A stretch of 64,000 nucleotides of DNA from Comamonadaceae bacterium (GCA_947448735.1 CANFOS010000007.1:82558-146557); one strand, 5' to 3'. Shown: positions 42,679 through 53,044, counted from the stretch's first letter. The notes: generated by a model from the sequence alone, not told the origin. Numbers and translations: made by a program.

Positions 42679-43764
42679 GTGAATATGACAGGTTTAAGCG
42701 AGCGAAATATCGGTCTCTGGTCGGCGCTGGCCTCTGCTTTTTTGTTTGGTGCCGGCACACCGCTGGCCAAAAGCCTTTTGAGCCAGGTCAGCCCGTGGCT
42801 GCTGGCCGGGCTGCTTTACGCCGGCTCTGGCTTGGGCTTGCTGGTTTACCGGACGGTTAAAAAGTTGCCGCGCCCCCATCTGGGTCGGGTTGAGTCACTC
42901 TGGCTGTTGGCGGCCGTGGTTTGCGGTGGAGGGGTGGCGCCCGTGCTGTTGATGTTGGGGCTTTCTGGCGTGCCGGCAAGTCATGCCTCGTTGCTGCTGA
43001 ACGCTGAAGCCGTGCTGACAACCCTGTTGGCCTGGGCGCTTTTCAAGGAACATTTGGGTCGGCGGATTGTGGTGGGCATGGTGCTGATTGTGGCTGGGGC
43101 GCTGCTGCTGGGCTGGCCGTCTGAGACCCTGCCGACTGGAATCGAGCCCGCGCAGCTCTGGCCAGCCCTGGCGATTGTGCTGGCCTGCGCTTTTTGGGCG
43201 CTGGACAACAACCTGACGCGCAAGGTGGCGCATGTGGACGCCTCATGGATTGCTTGCATCAAGGGCCTGTCGGCGGGCCTGAGCAACTTGGTGCTGGCTT
43301 TCTTGCTGGGGGCGACGTGGCCGTCGCTGCCAGGCGTTGGTGCTGCGATGGTTGTCGGTTTTTTGGCCTACGGTGTCAGCCTTGCGCTTTTTGTGGTGGC
43401 CTTGCGGCATTTGGGGGCGTCACGCGCGGGGGCCTATTTTTCAACTGCCCCGTTTGTGGGGGCGGCCATCTCGGTCTTGTTTTTTGCAGAACCCGTGAGC
43501 TGGCAGCTGGGCCTGGCCAGCGCTTTGATGGGGCTGGGGGTGTGGCTGCATGTGACAGAAAACCATGCCCACTTTCACAAGCATGAGGCGCTTGAGCATA
43601 CCCATGAGCATACGCATGATGCGCACCACCGCCATGATCATCTTGAGGCGCAAGCCGCTTTGTTGGCAGGGGCGGGCGGTACGCACACACACGCTCACCA
43701 GCACGAACCCCTGGAGCACAGTCATGCACACTTCCCCGATGCACACCACCGTCACTCGCACTGA
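42679..43764 (+). CDS. EamA/DMT-family transporter with His-rich C-terminal tail
   Basis: A 361-residue drug/metabolite transporter with ten TM segments in two EamA repeats (first SALASAFLFGAGTPLAKSLL, second ACAFWALDNNLTRKVAHVDA). After the last TM, residues 295-361 form an unusual hydrophilic tail with over twenty His residues in two similar blocks (LEHTHEHTHDAHHRHDH and LEHSHAHFPDAHHRHSH), probably metal-binding. The start is a GTG at 42679; ATG 42685 is possible. It is divergent from the CDF exporter gene, and its 3' end overlaps a MerR-type gene by 41 bases in another frame. Confidence 0.85.
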   Translation: MNMTGLSERNIGLWSALASAFLFGAGTPLAKSLLSQVSPWLLAGLLYAGSGLGLLVYRTVKKLPRPHLGRVESLWLLAAVVCGGGVAPVLLMLGLSGVPASHASLLLNAEAVLTTLLAWALFKEHLGRRIVVGMVLIVAGALLLGWPSETLPTGIEPAQLWPALAIVLACAFWALDNNLTRKVAHVDASWIACIKGLSAGLSNLVLAFLLGATWPSLPGVGAAMVVGFLAYGVSLALFVVALRHLGASRAGAYFSTAPFVGAAISVLFFAEPVSWQLGLASALMGLGVWLHVTENHAHFHKHEALEHTHEHTHDAHHRHDHLEAQAALLAGAGGTHTHAHQHEPLEHSHAHFPDAHHRHSH

Positions 43765-44224
43765 TTCGTTTCATACGCTGACATACCGCATCAGCCAGGC
43801 TGCATTGCTCAGTGGCGTCACGCCCGCGAACATCCGGTTTTATGAAAAGGAAAAGCTTTTCAGGTCAGCCGTCAGGGGTGACAACAGCTACCGGATGTAC
43901 AGCGATGCTGACGTGCACCAGTTGCGTTTTGTCCGGGCATGCCGCGCCCTTGACATGTCCCTTGATGAGGTGCGCACGCTGCTGGGGCTGGACCTGAACA
44001 ACAAGCTCGATTGCGCGACAGCACGCGATGCGCTGGATCAGCATCTGGCCCATGTGCGTAGCCGATTGGCTGAATTGAAGGCGCTTGAAAAAGACCTCAA
44101 GGCACTGCGCGGCCGCTGTGACGGTCTGGACAGCACCTGCCACATCATTGAAGCGCTGCACGAGCGGGCGGACAGTTTGCCTAAAAAATCAGGTCTTGCG
44201 CCTGCCGGCAAGCGCCACGTTTAA
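43724..44224 (+). CDS. MerR-family regulator, CadR/PbrR-like
   Basis: A 166-residue heavy-metal-responsive MerR regulator. The N-terminal helix-turn-helix reads YRISQAALLSGVTPANIRFY (MerR HTH then wing), and the C-terminal metal-binding part has LDCATA, then GRCDGLDSTCHII: one upstream Cys and a CxxxxxxC pair as in CadR and PbrR (Cd/Pb). ATG 43724 is used; ATG 43739 is also possible. It overlaps the end of the His-tailed transporter gene. Its likely target is the operator in front of the CDF gene. Confidence 0.88.
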   Translation: MHTSPMHTTVTRTDSFHTLTYRISQAALLSGVTPANIRFYEKEKLFRSAVRGDNSYRMYSDADVHQLRFVRACRALDMSLDEVRTLLGLDLNNKLDCATARDALDQHLAHVRSRLAELKALEKDLKALRGRCDGLDSTCHIIEALHERADSLPKKSGLAPAGKRHV

Positions 44225-45378
44225 ACAGCCTGCGGTTCGTGCCCGGTTCTCGGTGCGCGGTCAAACGCCAGCGTCAGCAAAGCGGCCAGTGCAAAGGGGG
44301 CGCCTACCCAGCCCAATCGGGCCAGGCCCACACTGTCGATCAGCGCGCCACTCACAATGGCGCCGAGTGCCGTGCCCAGATACAGCATCGAGCTGTTCAG
44401 GCTGATCAACAACGGTGCCTGGGCAGGGGACAGATGAACCAGGCGGCCTTGCTGTGGGGCAGTCAAGCCAAAACCTGCCATACCCCACACCACCAGCGTC
44501 ACGATGGTCGCCATCAGATGGCCCTGTGTCAGAGGCAGCATGCACATCATGAGGAACAGCACCCCGAGCTGGACGGCGATGGTCAGCAGCGAGCCAAACC
44601 GATCGGTGGCCCAGCCACCCAGCAAGGTACCCGCAATGCCTGCCAGGCCAAAAATGGCCAGCACCACCGACAGCAGCGTTGGGCTCATGCCATTCAATGC
44701 CAGCAGCACCGGGCCCACATAGGCGAACACACTGAAGATGGCGATAAAAAACAGCAGGGTACGCAACCACACGCGTAGCACGGCGCTTTGGCGGGCGGCA
44801 GACCTAAAGCCCGCAAGACTGGCGCTCTCGGTCACCACGCCCTTGGGCAGCAGCACAGAAGCAGCCAGCAATGCTGTCAGACTGGCCAACGCGCACAGCC
44901 AAACCGGGGTGGGCCAGCCGTATTGAAACCCCAGCCAGGCACCAATCGGCAAGGCCACCGCGTAGCTGATGCTCATACCCAGAAAAACAGTCGACAGCGC
45001 CCGGCCGCGCAAGGCTGGCGCAACCAGCGTGACGGCATAGGCGGACACTGCAGCCGTGAACATCGCGCCTGCACCCATCAGCACCCGCCCCGCCAGAAGA
45101 ACGCTCAGGCTGCCCGCCAGTGCGGACACCAGATTACCGGCGGCAAACAGGCCCAGGCCCAGTTGAATGGCACGTTTGCGCGGCCACTTGGCCGTGAGAA
45201 AAATCAACACGGGTGCCAGCACGGCAGTGGCGATGGCATAGGCCGTCATGACCTGCCCTGAGGCTGCAACACTGATGCCCAGTTCATGGGACAGCGGCTG
45301 CAAAATGCCACTGAGGACAAACGCGCCGCTGCCAATCACCAGGTTGCAGAGAGCAAAAAAATAAAGGATACGCGGCAT
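44221..45378 (-). CDS. MFS transporter
   Basis: A 385-residue major facilitator superfamily protein with twelve TM segments. It is of the drug/arabinose-efflux type, with TAKWPRKRAIQLGLGLFAAG as loop 2-3 motif and WATDRFG in the second half. The substrate cannot be predicted. It overlaps by 4 bases the convergent MerR gene; neighbouring creatininase-like gene is divergent. Confidence 0.88.
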   Translation of the reverse strand: MPRILYFFALCNLVIGSGAFVLSGILQPLSHELGISVAASGQVMTAYAIATAVLAPVLIFLTAKWPRKRAIQLGLGLFAAGNLVSALAGSLSVLLAGRVLMGAGAMFTAAVSAYAVTLVAPALRGRALSTVFLGMSISYAVALPIGAWLGFQYGWPTPVWLCALASLTALLAASVLLPKGVVTESASLAGFRSAARQSAVLRVWLRTLLFFIAIFSVFAYVGPVLLALNGMSPTLLSVVLAIFGLAGIAGTLLGGWATDRFGSLLTIAVQLGVLFLMMCMLPLTQGHLMATIVTLVVWGMAGFGLTAPQQGRLVHLSPAQAPLLISLNSSMLYLGTALGAIVSGALIDSVGLARLGWVGAPFALAALLTLAFDRAPRTGHEPQAV

Positions 45379-45491
45379 AAGAACAAGAAAGAAGGCAGGG
45401 GGGTGCTTGCGGGATGAACCAGCCGATTGTGCCGGGAAGCCGGCGGCACGGCAGTCGCCAGCGACAATACCGGTTTTACCTTGGAGCAGGC

Positions 45492-46307
45492 ATGTTGAAA
45501 TCCCGTTGTTTGGCGGCTACGCTCTTTTGCTGGGTCGCATTGTTGGGGCCAGCCATGGTGCGGGCGCAGGGCGGTGTGTTCATTGAGGAGTTGACCACGC
45601 AAGAAGTCAGCGTCGCACTCAAGGCAGGCAAGACAACTGTCCTGATTCCCATAGGCGGTACTGAACAAAACGGCCCGCACATGGCCATTGGCAAACACAA
45701 TGTGCGGGCCAAGGCACTGGCCGGCAAGATCGCAGCGTCTTTGGGTAACGCGCTGGTGGCGCCGGTGCTGACCTACACCCCAGAGGGCAACATTGACCCA
45801 CCAACCGAGCACATGGGTTTTGCCGGCACGATTTCCATTTCAGAAGATACGTTTAAAAACATCTTGCTGGGCACAGCCCGCAGCTTTAAAAAGCATGGCT
45901 TTACCGACATCGTTCTGCTGGGCGACAGCGGTAATTACCAAAAAGCACTGGTTGCGGTAGCGGCGCAGTTCAACCGTGAAGCTGCCAAAACCACTGTGCG
46001 CCTGCACTATGTTGCCGACTACTACCGCAGCACCCAGAGCGTTTATATCGACGCGCTCAAGGCCAAAGGCTTGAGCAGTCACGAGGTGGGTACCCATGCC
46101 GGTTCAGCAGACACGTCTTTGTTGATGGCAATTGACCCCAGCATGGTCAGGCCCGATCGCTTTGCAGACGCGGCGCGCGGCGGCTGGGCAACAGGAACTT
46201 TGGGCGACCCGCGTGCATCAAATGCGGCCAACGGCCAGTTGGGTGTGGATGCCGTTGTTAAAATCACGGTTGACGCCATCAAGAAGGCGAGGACTGCACC
46301 GCGCTAG
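45492..46307 (+). CDS. Creatininase-family protein, secreted, with changed metal-site residues
   Basis: A 271-residue protein with a signal peptide (LAATLFCWVALLGPAMVRAQ) and a creatininase-type domain (VLIPIGGTEQNGPHMAIGKH and VNARA-like following region). The usual EQHGPH...TD motif is here EQNGPH...KH, and the later NGHGGN is GDSGNY, so the metal ligands differ from characterised creatininase. The location is probably periplasmic. It is followed after 78 bases by a YVTN-propeller gene, perhaps in the same unit. The substrate is unknown. An upstream in-frame ATG at 45414 would precede the signal peptide by 26 residues and is not used. Confidence 0.75.
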   Translation: MLKSRCLAATLFCWVALLGPAMVRAQGGVFIEELTTQEVSVALKAGKTTVLIPIGGTEQNGPHMAIGKHNVRAKALAGKIAASLGNALVAPVLTYTPEGNIDPPTEHMGFAGTISISEDTFKNILLGTARSFKKHGFTDIVLLGDSGNYQKALVAVAAQFNREAAKTTVRLHYVADYYRSTQSVYIDALKAKGLSSHEVGTHAGSADTSLLMAIDPSMVRPDRFADAARGGWATGTLGDPRASNAANGQLGVDAVVKITVDAIKKARTAPR

Positions 46308-46385
46308 CGCCATGCCAGTCCTTCCTCATCACAACTGATCTGCTGATCAACCCATATTGACATTTCAAGTCCTAAAGTTATTCAC

Positions 46386-47696
46386 ATGCGTAAAAATGAT
46401 TGGAAAGTTGGCCTGGCGACTGTTTTAGCTTGTGCTGCAGTGGCGTCGATGAGCCTGGCCCAGACGACGAACAGCAAGTCCGTCATACCGCCGCCTGGCC
46501 CTTTGTCAACAGGGGTGCTTGACATGGTTTCTGGCATGCCGCCAGCGCTTGACAAAACCAATCTGTACAGCGAAATCGCATCGAGCAAACTCAGCCCCAA
46601 CACAGCAGGCGCGCTGGAGCGTATTTACGTGCCCAACCGGGGCGAAAACACCGTGTCGGTGATTGACCCGAGCACCCTGAAAGTCGTCGACAACTTCAAG
46701 GTGGGCGTTCACCCGCAGCACATCGTGCCAAGCTGGGACTTGAAAACACTCTGGGTTGCCAACAACGCTGAAGGCCGGCTTGACGGCAGCCTGACGCCGA
46801 TTGACCCCAAAACCGGCAAACCTGGCAAGTCGGTTCCGGTCGATGACCCTTACAACCTGTACTGGTCGCCCGACGGCCAATTCGCCATCGTGGTGGCAGA
46901 GGCTTACAAGCGACTGGACTTCAGGGACGCCAAAACCATGGCGATGAAGTTCACCCTTCCAACCCCCAAATGCGCAGGCATCAACCACGCAGACTTTTCA
47001 ATCGACGGCAAATTTGCGCTGTTCACCTGCGAGTTCAATGGTTCGCTCACCAAGATTGACCTGGTGAACCGAAAAGTGGTGGACACCCTCAAGCTCAGCG
47101 CCTACTTTGACCGGCCCGATGCCCAGGCACTGATCGCCGCGCCTGGCAAAAAACCACGCTACATTCCTGACCCGGCTAACCCGGCAGGCGCAGACATTTG
47201 CACCACACCTGGCATGCCGCAAGACGTGCGCATATCGCCAGACGGCAAGATCTTTTTCGTCGCCGACATGATGGTGGACGGCGTGCATGTGGTCGATGGC
47301 GAGTCGTTCAAGCAAATCGGCTTTATACCGACAGGCGTGGGCGCACACGGTCTTTACCCCAGCCGGGACGGCAAGAGCATGTACGTGGCCAACCGCGGCA
47401 GCAATAAAATTCGCGGCACGCCCAACGGCAAGGGCAGCGTGTCAGTGATTGATTTTGCAACGCGCAAAGTGACCAAGACTTGGCCTGTGCCTGGCGGCGG
47501 CAGTCCCGACATGGGCAACGTCAGCGCGGATGGCAAATACTTGTGGTTGGGTGGGCGCTACGACAACGAGGTGTACCGTTTTCAGACCGACAGCGGTGCG
47601 GTCGACAAAGTCAAGGTCGGGCGTGAGCCGCACGGCCTGACGGTGTGGCCACAGCCGGGGCGCTTTTCATTCGGTCACACAGGCAACTTGCGCTGA
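46386..47696 (+). CDS. Secreted YVTN beta-propeller protein
   Basis: A 436-residue protein with an N-terminal signal (LATVLACAAVASMSLAQ) and tandem YVTN/NHL-type blades: IYVPNRGENTVSVIDPSTLK, VGVHPQHIVPSWDLKTLWVA, then MYVANRGSNKIRGTPNGKG and VGREPHGLTVWP. Such seven-bladed propellers are periplasmic or surface proteins; the ligand is unknown. It lies downstream of the creatininase-like gene. Confidence 0.85.
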   Translation: MRKNDWKVGLATVLACAAVASMSLAQTTNSKSVIPPPGPLSTGVLDMVSGMPPALDKTNLYSEIASSKLSPNTAGALERIYVPNRGENTVSVIDPSTLKVVDNFKVGVHPQHIVPSWDLKTLWVANNAEGRLDGSLTPIDPKTGKPGKSVPVDDPYNLYWSPDGQFAIVVAEAYKRLDFRDAKTMAMKFTLPTPKCAGINHADFSIDGKFALFTCEFNGSLTKIDLVNRKVVDTLKLSAYFDRPDAQALIAAPGKKPRYIPDPANPAGADICTTPGMPQDVRISPDGKIFFVADMMVDGVHVVDGESFKQIGFIPTGVGAHGLYPSRDGKSMYVANRGSNKIRGTPNGKGSVSVIDFATRKVTKTWPVPGGGSPDMGNVSADGKYLWLGGRYDNEVYRFQTDSGAVDKVKVGREPHGLTVWPQPGRFSFGHTGNLR

Positions 47697-47698
47697 TA

Positions 47699-48419
<721 letters not shown>

Positions 48420-48436
<17 letters not shown>

Positions 48437-49085
48437 TTATTTTCTTTTCCAGAGTTTTGGCATACAGGCTGATGGGGAAACACAAAGCAAAGTAGAGCAG
48501 CGCTACGCAGCTGTAAACAACAAAGGGCTTGAAGGTGGCGTTGGTGATCATGGTGCCGGCCTTGGTCAGCTCGATAAAACCAATCACCGATGCGAGAGCG
48601 GTGCCTTTGACGACTTGCACCAGGAAGCCCACGGTGGGTGGAATGGCGATTTTGATCGCCTGCGGCAAGACGATGTACTGCAACTGCTCACGAAAGCTCA
48701 TGGCCAGGCTCTGACTCGCTTCCCATTGGCCTTTGGGAATGGCGGCCACGCAGCCCCGCCAAATCTCGGTCAAAAATGCACTGGTGTACAGCGTGAGTGC
48801 GACAGACGCTGCAACCCAGGCTGAAGTTTTGATGCCAAACAGTGCAATGCCAAAGTAGGCCAGAAACAGCTGCATCAGCAGCGGCGTTCCCTGAAAGAGC
48901 TGCACATAGCCGCCCACAAAAGCCCCTGCAAACGATTTCTTGCCGGGCGCACCGGACAATCGCGCTACCAGCAGCAGCAAGCCGACAATACCGCCACCGA
49001 TAAATGCAATCAAAGACAGCAAGACCGTCCAGCGAGCGGCTTCAAGCAGGTTGCGAAAAATGTCCCAGAGCGTGAACTCAACCAT
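48420..49085 (-). CDS. Polar amino-acid ABC transporter permease (second)
   Basis: A 221-residue HisM/GlnP-type permease with five TM segments and the EAA loop (ASQSLAMSFREQLQYIVLPQ, AIKIAIPPTVGF). It follows the other permease by 3 bases and overlaps the ATPase gene. Confidence 0.93.
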
Positions 49086-49088
49086 GGC

Positions 49089-49751
49089 TCACTTTCCGAA
49101 AAGAAAACGAGGGCCGAGCCAATTGAGCAATTGCCGCACAGCAATCGCCAGCGCCAAATAAATCAGCGTTGCAATGATGTACGCCTCAAACGCGCGGAAG
49201 TTACGGCTTTGAATCAGGTTGGCGGCGTAACTCAGTTCCTCGGTTGAAATTTGCCCGCACACCGCCGAGCCCAGCATCACAATGATGATCTGGCTGACGA
49301 GGGATGGCCACACTTTGCGCAGTGCTGGCGGCAGCACTACCCGCACGAAGGTTTGCATGCGACTCAATGCCAGGCTCATGGCCGCTTCAATCTGGCCCTT
49401 GGGCGTGGCCTCTATGCCGGCGCGAATGATCTCGGTGGCGTACGCCGACAGGTTGATCACCATCGCGATGATGGATGCCACTTCCGGTGACAGCTTGACG
49501 CCCGCCGCAGGCAAACCGAAAAACACAAAAAACAACTGCACGATAAAAGGCGTGTTGCGTATCAGCTCAACATAGGTGCCCGCCGCCCACTTGGCCCCAG
49601 TCGGGCCATGCGAGCGCGTCCACGCCAGCACAACACCCGCTAGCACGCCAAGGATGCTGGCAATCACCGTCAGGCCAACCGTCCATGCCACACCCTTTGC
49701 CAGCAGCGGCCACTGCGCAAGGACAGACAGGAAATCAAGCTCGATACGCAT
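49089..49751 (-). CDS. Polar amino-acid ABC transporter permease (first)
   Basis: A 220-residue HisM/GlnP-type permease with five TM segments and the EAA loop (AAMSLALSRMQTFVRVVLPP, ALRKVWPSLVSQ). ATG 49751 is used as start since residues beyond it do not resemble a permease N-terminus. The two permeases are paralogous and should form a heterodimer. Confidence 0.92.
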   Translation of the reverse strand: MRIELDFLSVLAQWPLLAKGVAWTVGLTVIASILGVLAGVVLAWTRSHGPTGAKWAAGTYVELIRNTPFIVQLFFVFFGLPAAGVKLSPEVASIIAMVINLSAYATEIIRAGIEATPKGQIEAAMSLALSRMQTFVRVVLPPALRKVWPSLVSQIIIVMLGSAVCGQISTEELSYAANLIQSRNFRAFEAYIIATLIYLALAIAVRQLLNWLGPRFLFGK

Positions 49752-49871
49752 ACAGAGTTTCCAGTGAGCTTTTTCAAGGCCGCTGCGGAACCGGCTCCGC
49801 CGGGCCGCCAGCTCCGTCACCTGCAAGGGGACAAGAGGCCACGCAATGCGCGACCCGATAGGGGTGTGCCA

Positions 49872-50675
49872 TCAGTTGGGCAAATCGCCCGCTGGCCGGC
49901 CCAGCCACTTCACCGCCATTTTGTCCAGGTCACCCGACTTTTTCGCCGCGTCGATGATCTCATTGACCTTCAGGCGCAGCTTGTCTTCGCCTTTGCCCAC
50001 GCCGATGAAGTTGGGCGAGTCTTTCAGCAGCAGCTTGTACTCGGTATTGAGCTGCGGGTTTTTAGCCATCATGTTGCCCGCCACCGATGCACCGGTCGCA
50101 ATCGCTTGCACCTGGCCGGCCACAAATGACGAGACCGTGGCGTTGTTGTCTTCAAAACGCTTGACGTCTGTGCTGGCCGGTACGAGTTTGGTCAGCTCCT
50201 GGTCTTCAATAGCGCCGCGTGTGACGCCTATGCTTTTGCCTGCCAGGTCGGCAAAGCTTTTGATGCTCTGATTTTTAGCGGCAAACACCGCTTGAAAAAA
50301 TGGTGAATATGCCACTGTGAAATCAATGACTTTTTCACGCTCGGCATTTTTGCCCAGGGTCGAAATCACCAAGTCAGCCTTGCGCGTTTGCAGGTAGGCG
50401 ATGCGATTGGCGCTGCTCACGGGCGACAGCTCAATCGCCACGCCCATCTTGGCGGCAATGTAGTTGGCCATGTCGATGTCCAGGCCTTGCGGTTTCAAGT
50501 CCGTGCCGACAAAGCCATAGGGAGGAAAGTCAGTGGGGATGCCGATGGTGATTTTTTTGGCTTTCATCACGTCGTCGAGTGCGCTTTGCGCCTGCGCGCC
50601 CAAGGCAAGCAAGAGGCCTGCGGCGCCCATGCCGATGATCAACAGGCGTTTGGATGATGTCATGCTGGATTTCAT
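49872..50675 (-). CDS. Amino-acid ABC transporter substrate-binding protein
   Basis: A 267-residue periplasmic binding protein of family 3. A signal peptide (LLIIGMGAAGLLLALGAQAQ) is followed by the typical ITIGIPTDFPPYGFVG, LDIDMANYIAAKMG, RKADLVISTL and IDFTVAYSPFFQAVFA segments. Ligand specificity cannot be read. It heads the operon; 120 bases separate it from the first permease. Confidence 0.93.
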   Translation of the reverse strand: MKSSMTSSKRLLIIGMGAAGLLLALGAQAQSALDDVMKAKKITIGIPTDFPPYGFVGTDLKPQGLDIDMANYIAAKMGVAIELSPVSSANRIAYLQTRKADLVISTLGKNAEREKVIDFTVAYSPFFQAVFAAKNQSIKSFADLAGKSIGVTRGAIEDQELTKLVPASTDVKRFEDNNATVSSFVAGQVQAIATGASVAGNMMAKNPQLNTEYKLLLKDSPNFIGVGKGEDKLRLKVNEIIDAAKKSGDLDKMAVKWLGRPAGDLPN

Positions 50676-50865
50676 AAGAGAGCTCCTGGTTAGATGGATT
50701 GGTTTTCTGGGGATTGTGACGCAGGACTGTATGCAAGCCTTGTGCCACGTCGTGTCTGTTCTGGCGCTTGTCGGCGTCCCTCAAGAGACACACGCTTATC
50801 AGGAGCTTTCCCGATGTATCAGCGCCCAAGTCCGGTTAGGCTAGCGTCAACTTCTGGAGCCGCTT

Positions 50866-52572
50866 TTGTCATTTCCACCCCACCAGCGTCATTACGCCAT
50901 CTGGCCCAAGCGTCTGCCGCGCAGCATCACGCCGCCCGCCACATCGCTGTGGCACAACTTGGCCATCAATGCGCTGCGCTTTCCCAACAAGCCGGCGCTG
51001 GTCTTTTTTGACCGTACGCTCACCTACCGTGATGTGCTGACCCAAGCCGAGGCACTGGCCGCCACGCTGGCACGCATGGGGGTTCAAAAAGGCGACCGGG
51101 TGCTGTTGAACCTGCAAAACTGCCCTCAGTGGGTGATTGCCCACTTTGCGATTTTGCGGGCCAACGCGGTGGTGGTGCCCGTCAACCCGATGAACCGGGC
51201 TGAGGAACTGAAGCATTACATCCTGGACCCGGATGCCAAAGTCGCCATCACCTCCGGCGACCTGGCGGCCGAGCTGGCCAAGGCCAACGCACAACTGGCC
51301 CCCGCTGAGCGTTTGAGCCACATGATCGTGACGCACTACAGCAATGCGTTTGACCTGTCAGCACCCGATGCCGCCATGCCTGAAGCGTGGCGTGACTGGC
51401 TGGGCACGCAGCATGCGCTGCCTGCCATGGAGGGCGTACAGGTGATGGCTTGGGCTGATGCGCTTGCCGGTGGTGCGGCCGACCTGCCCGACCACACAAT
51501 CGCGCCCCATGACCTGGCCGTGCTGCCCTACACCAGCGGCACCACCGGCTTGCCCAAGGGCTGCATGCACACGCACGCCAGCATCATGCACAACGCGGTG
51601 GCCACGGCGCTCTGGGGCAGCAGCAACTTTGAAAACGTCATTTTGTCGGTCGTACCGATGTTTCACATCACCGGCATGGTGTCGGTCCTGCATGCGTCGA
51701 TGTATGGCGGCACCACGCTGGTCATCATGCCGCGCTGGGACCGCGAGCTGGCCGGCCACCTGATCAGCCGCTGGCGCGTCACGCACTGGACGAACATACC
51801 GACCATGGTGATTGACCTGTTGGCCAGCCCTAACTTCAACAAATTCGACGTCAGCAGCCTGGTGTACATCGGCGGGGGCGGCGCTGCCATGCCGCAAGCG
51901 GTGGCGCAGCGCCTGCTCGACAACTACGGCCTGCACTACGCAGAAGGCTACGGCCTGACGGAAACCGCCGCACCGTCCCACAGCAACCCGCATGACAGAA
52001 CCAAGCAGCAGTGCCTGGGCGTGCCCTTCATCAGCGTTGACGCGCGCGTGATCGACCCCACCACCCTCAAGGAAGTGCCGCAAGGCGAGCAGGGCGAAAT
52101 CATCATGAACGGCCCGCAAATCTTTCAGGGCTACTGGAAGCGGCCCGACGCCACGCAAGACGCCTTCATCGAGCTGGACGGCAAGCGGTTTTTCCGGTCC
52201 GGTGATTTGGGCCGGGTGGACGAGGAGGGCTACTTTTTCATCACCGACCGCCTCAAACGCATGATCAACGCCTCGGGCTTCAAGGTCTGGCCGGCCGAGG
52301 TGGAGGCGCTGATGTTCAAGCACCCCGCCATTCAGGAAGCCTGCATTATTTCAACGGTCGATGCCTACCGGGGCGAGTCCGTCAAGGCGGTGGTGGTGCT
52401 GCGCGCCGCCTTCAAAGGGCAGGTGACTGAAGAGGAGATCATCAGCTGGTGCAAAGACAACATGGCCGCCTACAAGTACCCACGCGTGGTGCAGTTTGTC
52501 GACGCCCTACCCAAAAGCGGCGCTGGCAAAGTCATGTGGCGGGCGCTGCAAGAGGCTGAACACGCGAAGTAG
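50866..52572 (+). CDS. Acyl-CoA ligase (AMP-forming)
   Basis: A 568-residue AMP-dependent synthetase that makes acyl-CoA from a carboxylic acid, ATP and CoA. Motifs in order: P-loop YTSGTTGLPKGCMHTHAS, YGLTETAAPSHSNP, then RSGDLGRVDEEGYFFITD and the C-terminal catalytic Lys in PKSGAGKVMWRAL. Long-chain fatty acid is the likely class of substrate, but not proved. The start is a TTG at 50866, preceded by GGAG at 7 bases. Its last 90 bases and downstream region are copied twice at 56.8 and 57.8 kb. Confidence 0.9.
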   Translation: MSFPPHQRHYAIWPKRLPRSITPPATSLWHNLAINALRFPNKPALVFFDRTLTYRDVLTQAEALAATLARMGVQKGDRVLLNLQNCPQWVIAHFAILRANAVVVPVNPMNRAEELKHYILDPDAKVAITSGDLAAELAKANAQLAPAERLSHMIVTHYSNAFDLSAPDAAMPEAWRDWLGTQHALPAMEGVQVMAWADALAGGAADLPDHTIAPHDLAVLPYTSGTTGLPKGCMHTHASIMHNAVATALWGSSNFENVILSVVPMFHITGMVSVLHASMYGGTTLVIMPRWDRELAGHLISRWRVTHWTNIPTMVIDLLASPNFNKFDVSSLVYIGGGGAAMPQAVAQRLLDNYGLHYAEGYGLTETAAPSHSNPHDRTKQQCLGVPFISVDARVIDPTTLKEVPQGEQGEIIMNGPQIFQGYWKRPDATQDAFIELDGKRFFRSGDLGRVDEEGYFFITDRLKRMINASGFKVWPAEVEALMFKHPAIQEACIISTVDAYRGESVKAVVVLRAAFKGQVTEEEIISWCKDNMAAYKYPRVVQFVDALPKSGAGKVMWRALQEAEHAK

Positions 52573-52703
52573 CCTTTAAAACACCTCAAAAGTGCCGAAA
52601 AGGCATTTTTAGACATCAAATCGGCTGTAGCCCAAATAAAACATGGACTAACAGCTATTTTATTGATAGCGGATACTGGTTGATCGGCGTCTGACCCTAT
52701 TCT
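52473..52703. repeat. Repeat copy A: acyl-CoA ligase 3' end plus intergenic repeat
   Basis: This stretch (the last codons of the ligase gene, its terminator, then CAAATCGGCTGTAGCCC, AGCTATTTTATTGATAGCGG and ending TCTGACCCTATTC) recurs with changes at 56797-57015 (copy B) and 57782-58008 (copy C). The part from CAAATCGGCT onward resembles an intergenic repeat seen in Comamonadaceae genomes (recalled, not searched). Confidence 0.85.
52588..52610 (+). terminator. Intrinsic terminator of the acyl-CoA ligase gene
   Basis: AAAAGTGCC-GAAAA-GGCATTTTT forms a 9-bp stem with one G-T pair and a 5-base loop, ending in a T-run, 16 bases after the ligase stop. Confidence 0.65.
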
Positions 52704-52755
52704 CTATCTTTGCTGGGTTAAATGGTGGCGTTCATTTTTTGCGTTAATTTATATT

Positions 52756-53031
52756 TCAATAATCATTAATATCTTTGTTTTCATTTTTATTAAATATTGA
52801 TTTCTTAAAAAACCGCACTATCAAAAATACATAGAGAACAAAAGCTATTGAACCAGTTATTAAATAACTATTTAATCCATGTAATATCCCAATTAGCTCT
52901 AAAATCGCTAGCGTGAAAAATGCTAATGAGCCAGCCAGGGCGATTCCCAATGCCATTCCCATCCACACTTCAACAATTAAAAGTAAAAGAGCTATCGAAA
53001 AGAAAATTACATACAAATCGAGAAAGTTCAT
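52756..53031 (-). CDS. Small NfeD-like membrane protein, partner of the SPFH gene
   Basis: A 91-residue protein with three probable TM segments (VIFFSIALLLLIVEVWMGMA at the N-terminus) and a charged tail (KNENKDINDY). In length and placement next to an SPFH gene it resembles short NfeD-type proteins; the soluble OB domain of NfeD is absent. It is AT-rich unlike its neighbours. It lies 13 bases after the SPFH gene stop. Confidence 0.6.
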   Translation of the reverse strand: MNFLDLYVIFFSIALLLLIVEVWMGMALGIALAGSLAFFTLAILELIGILHGLNSYLITGSIAFVLYVFLIVRFFKKSIFNKNENKDINDY

Positions 53032-53044
53032 AACTTTTTAATTT

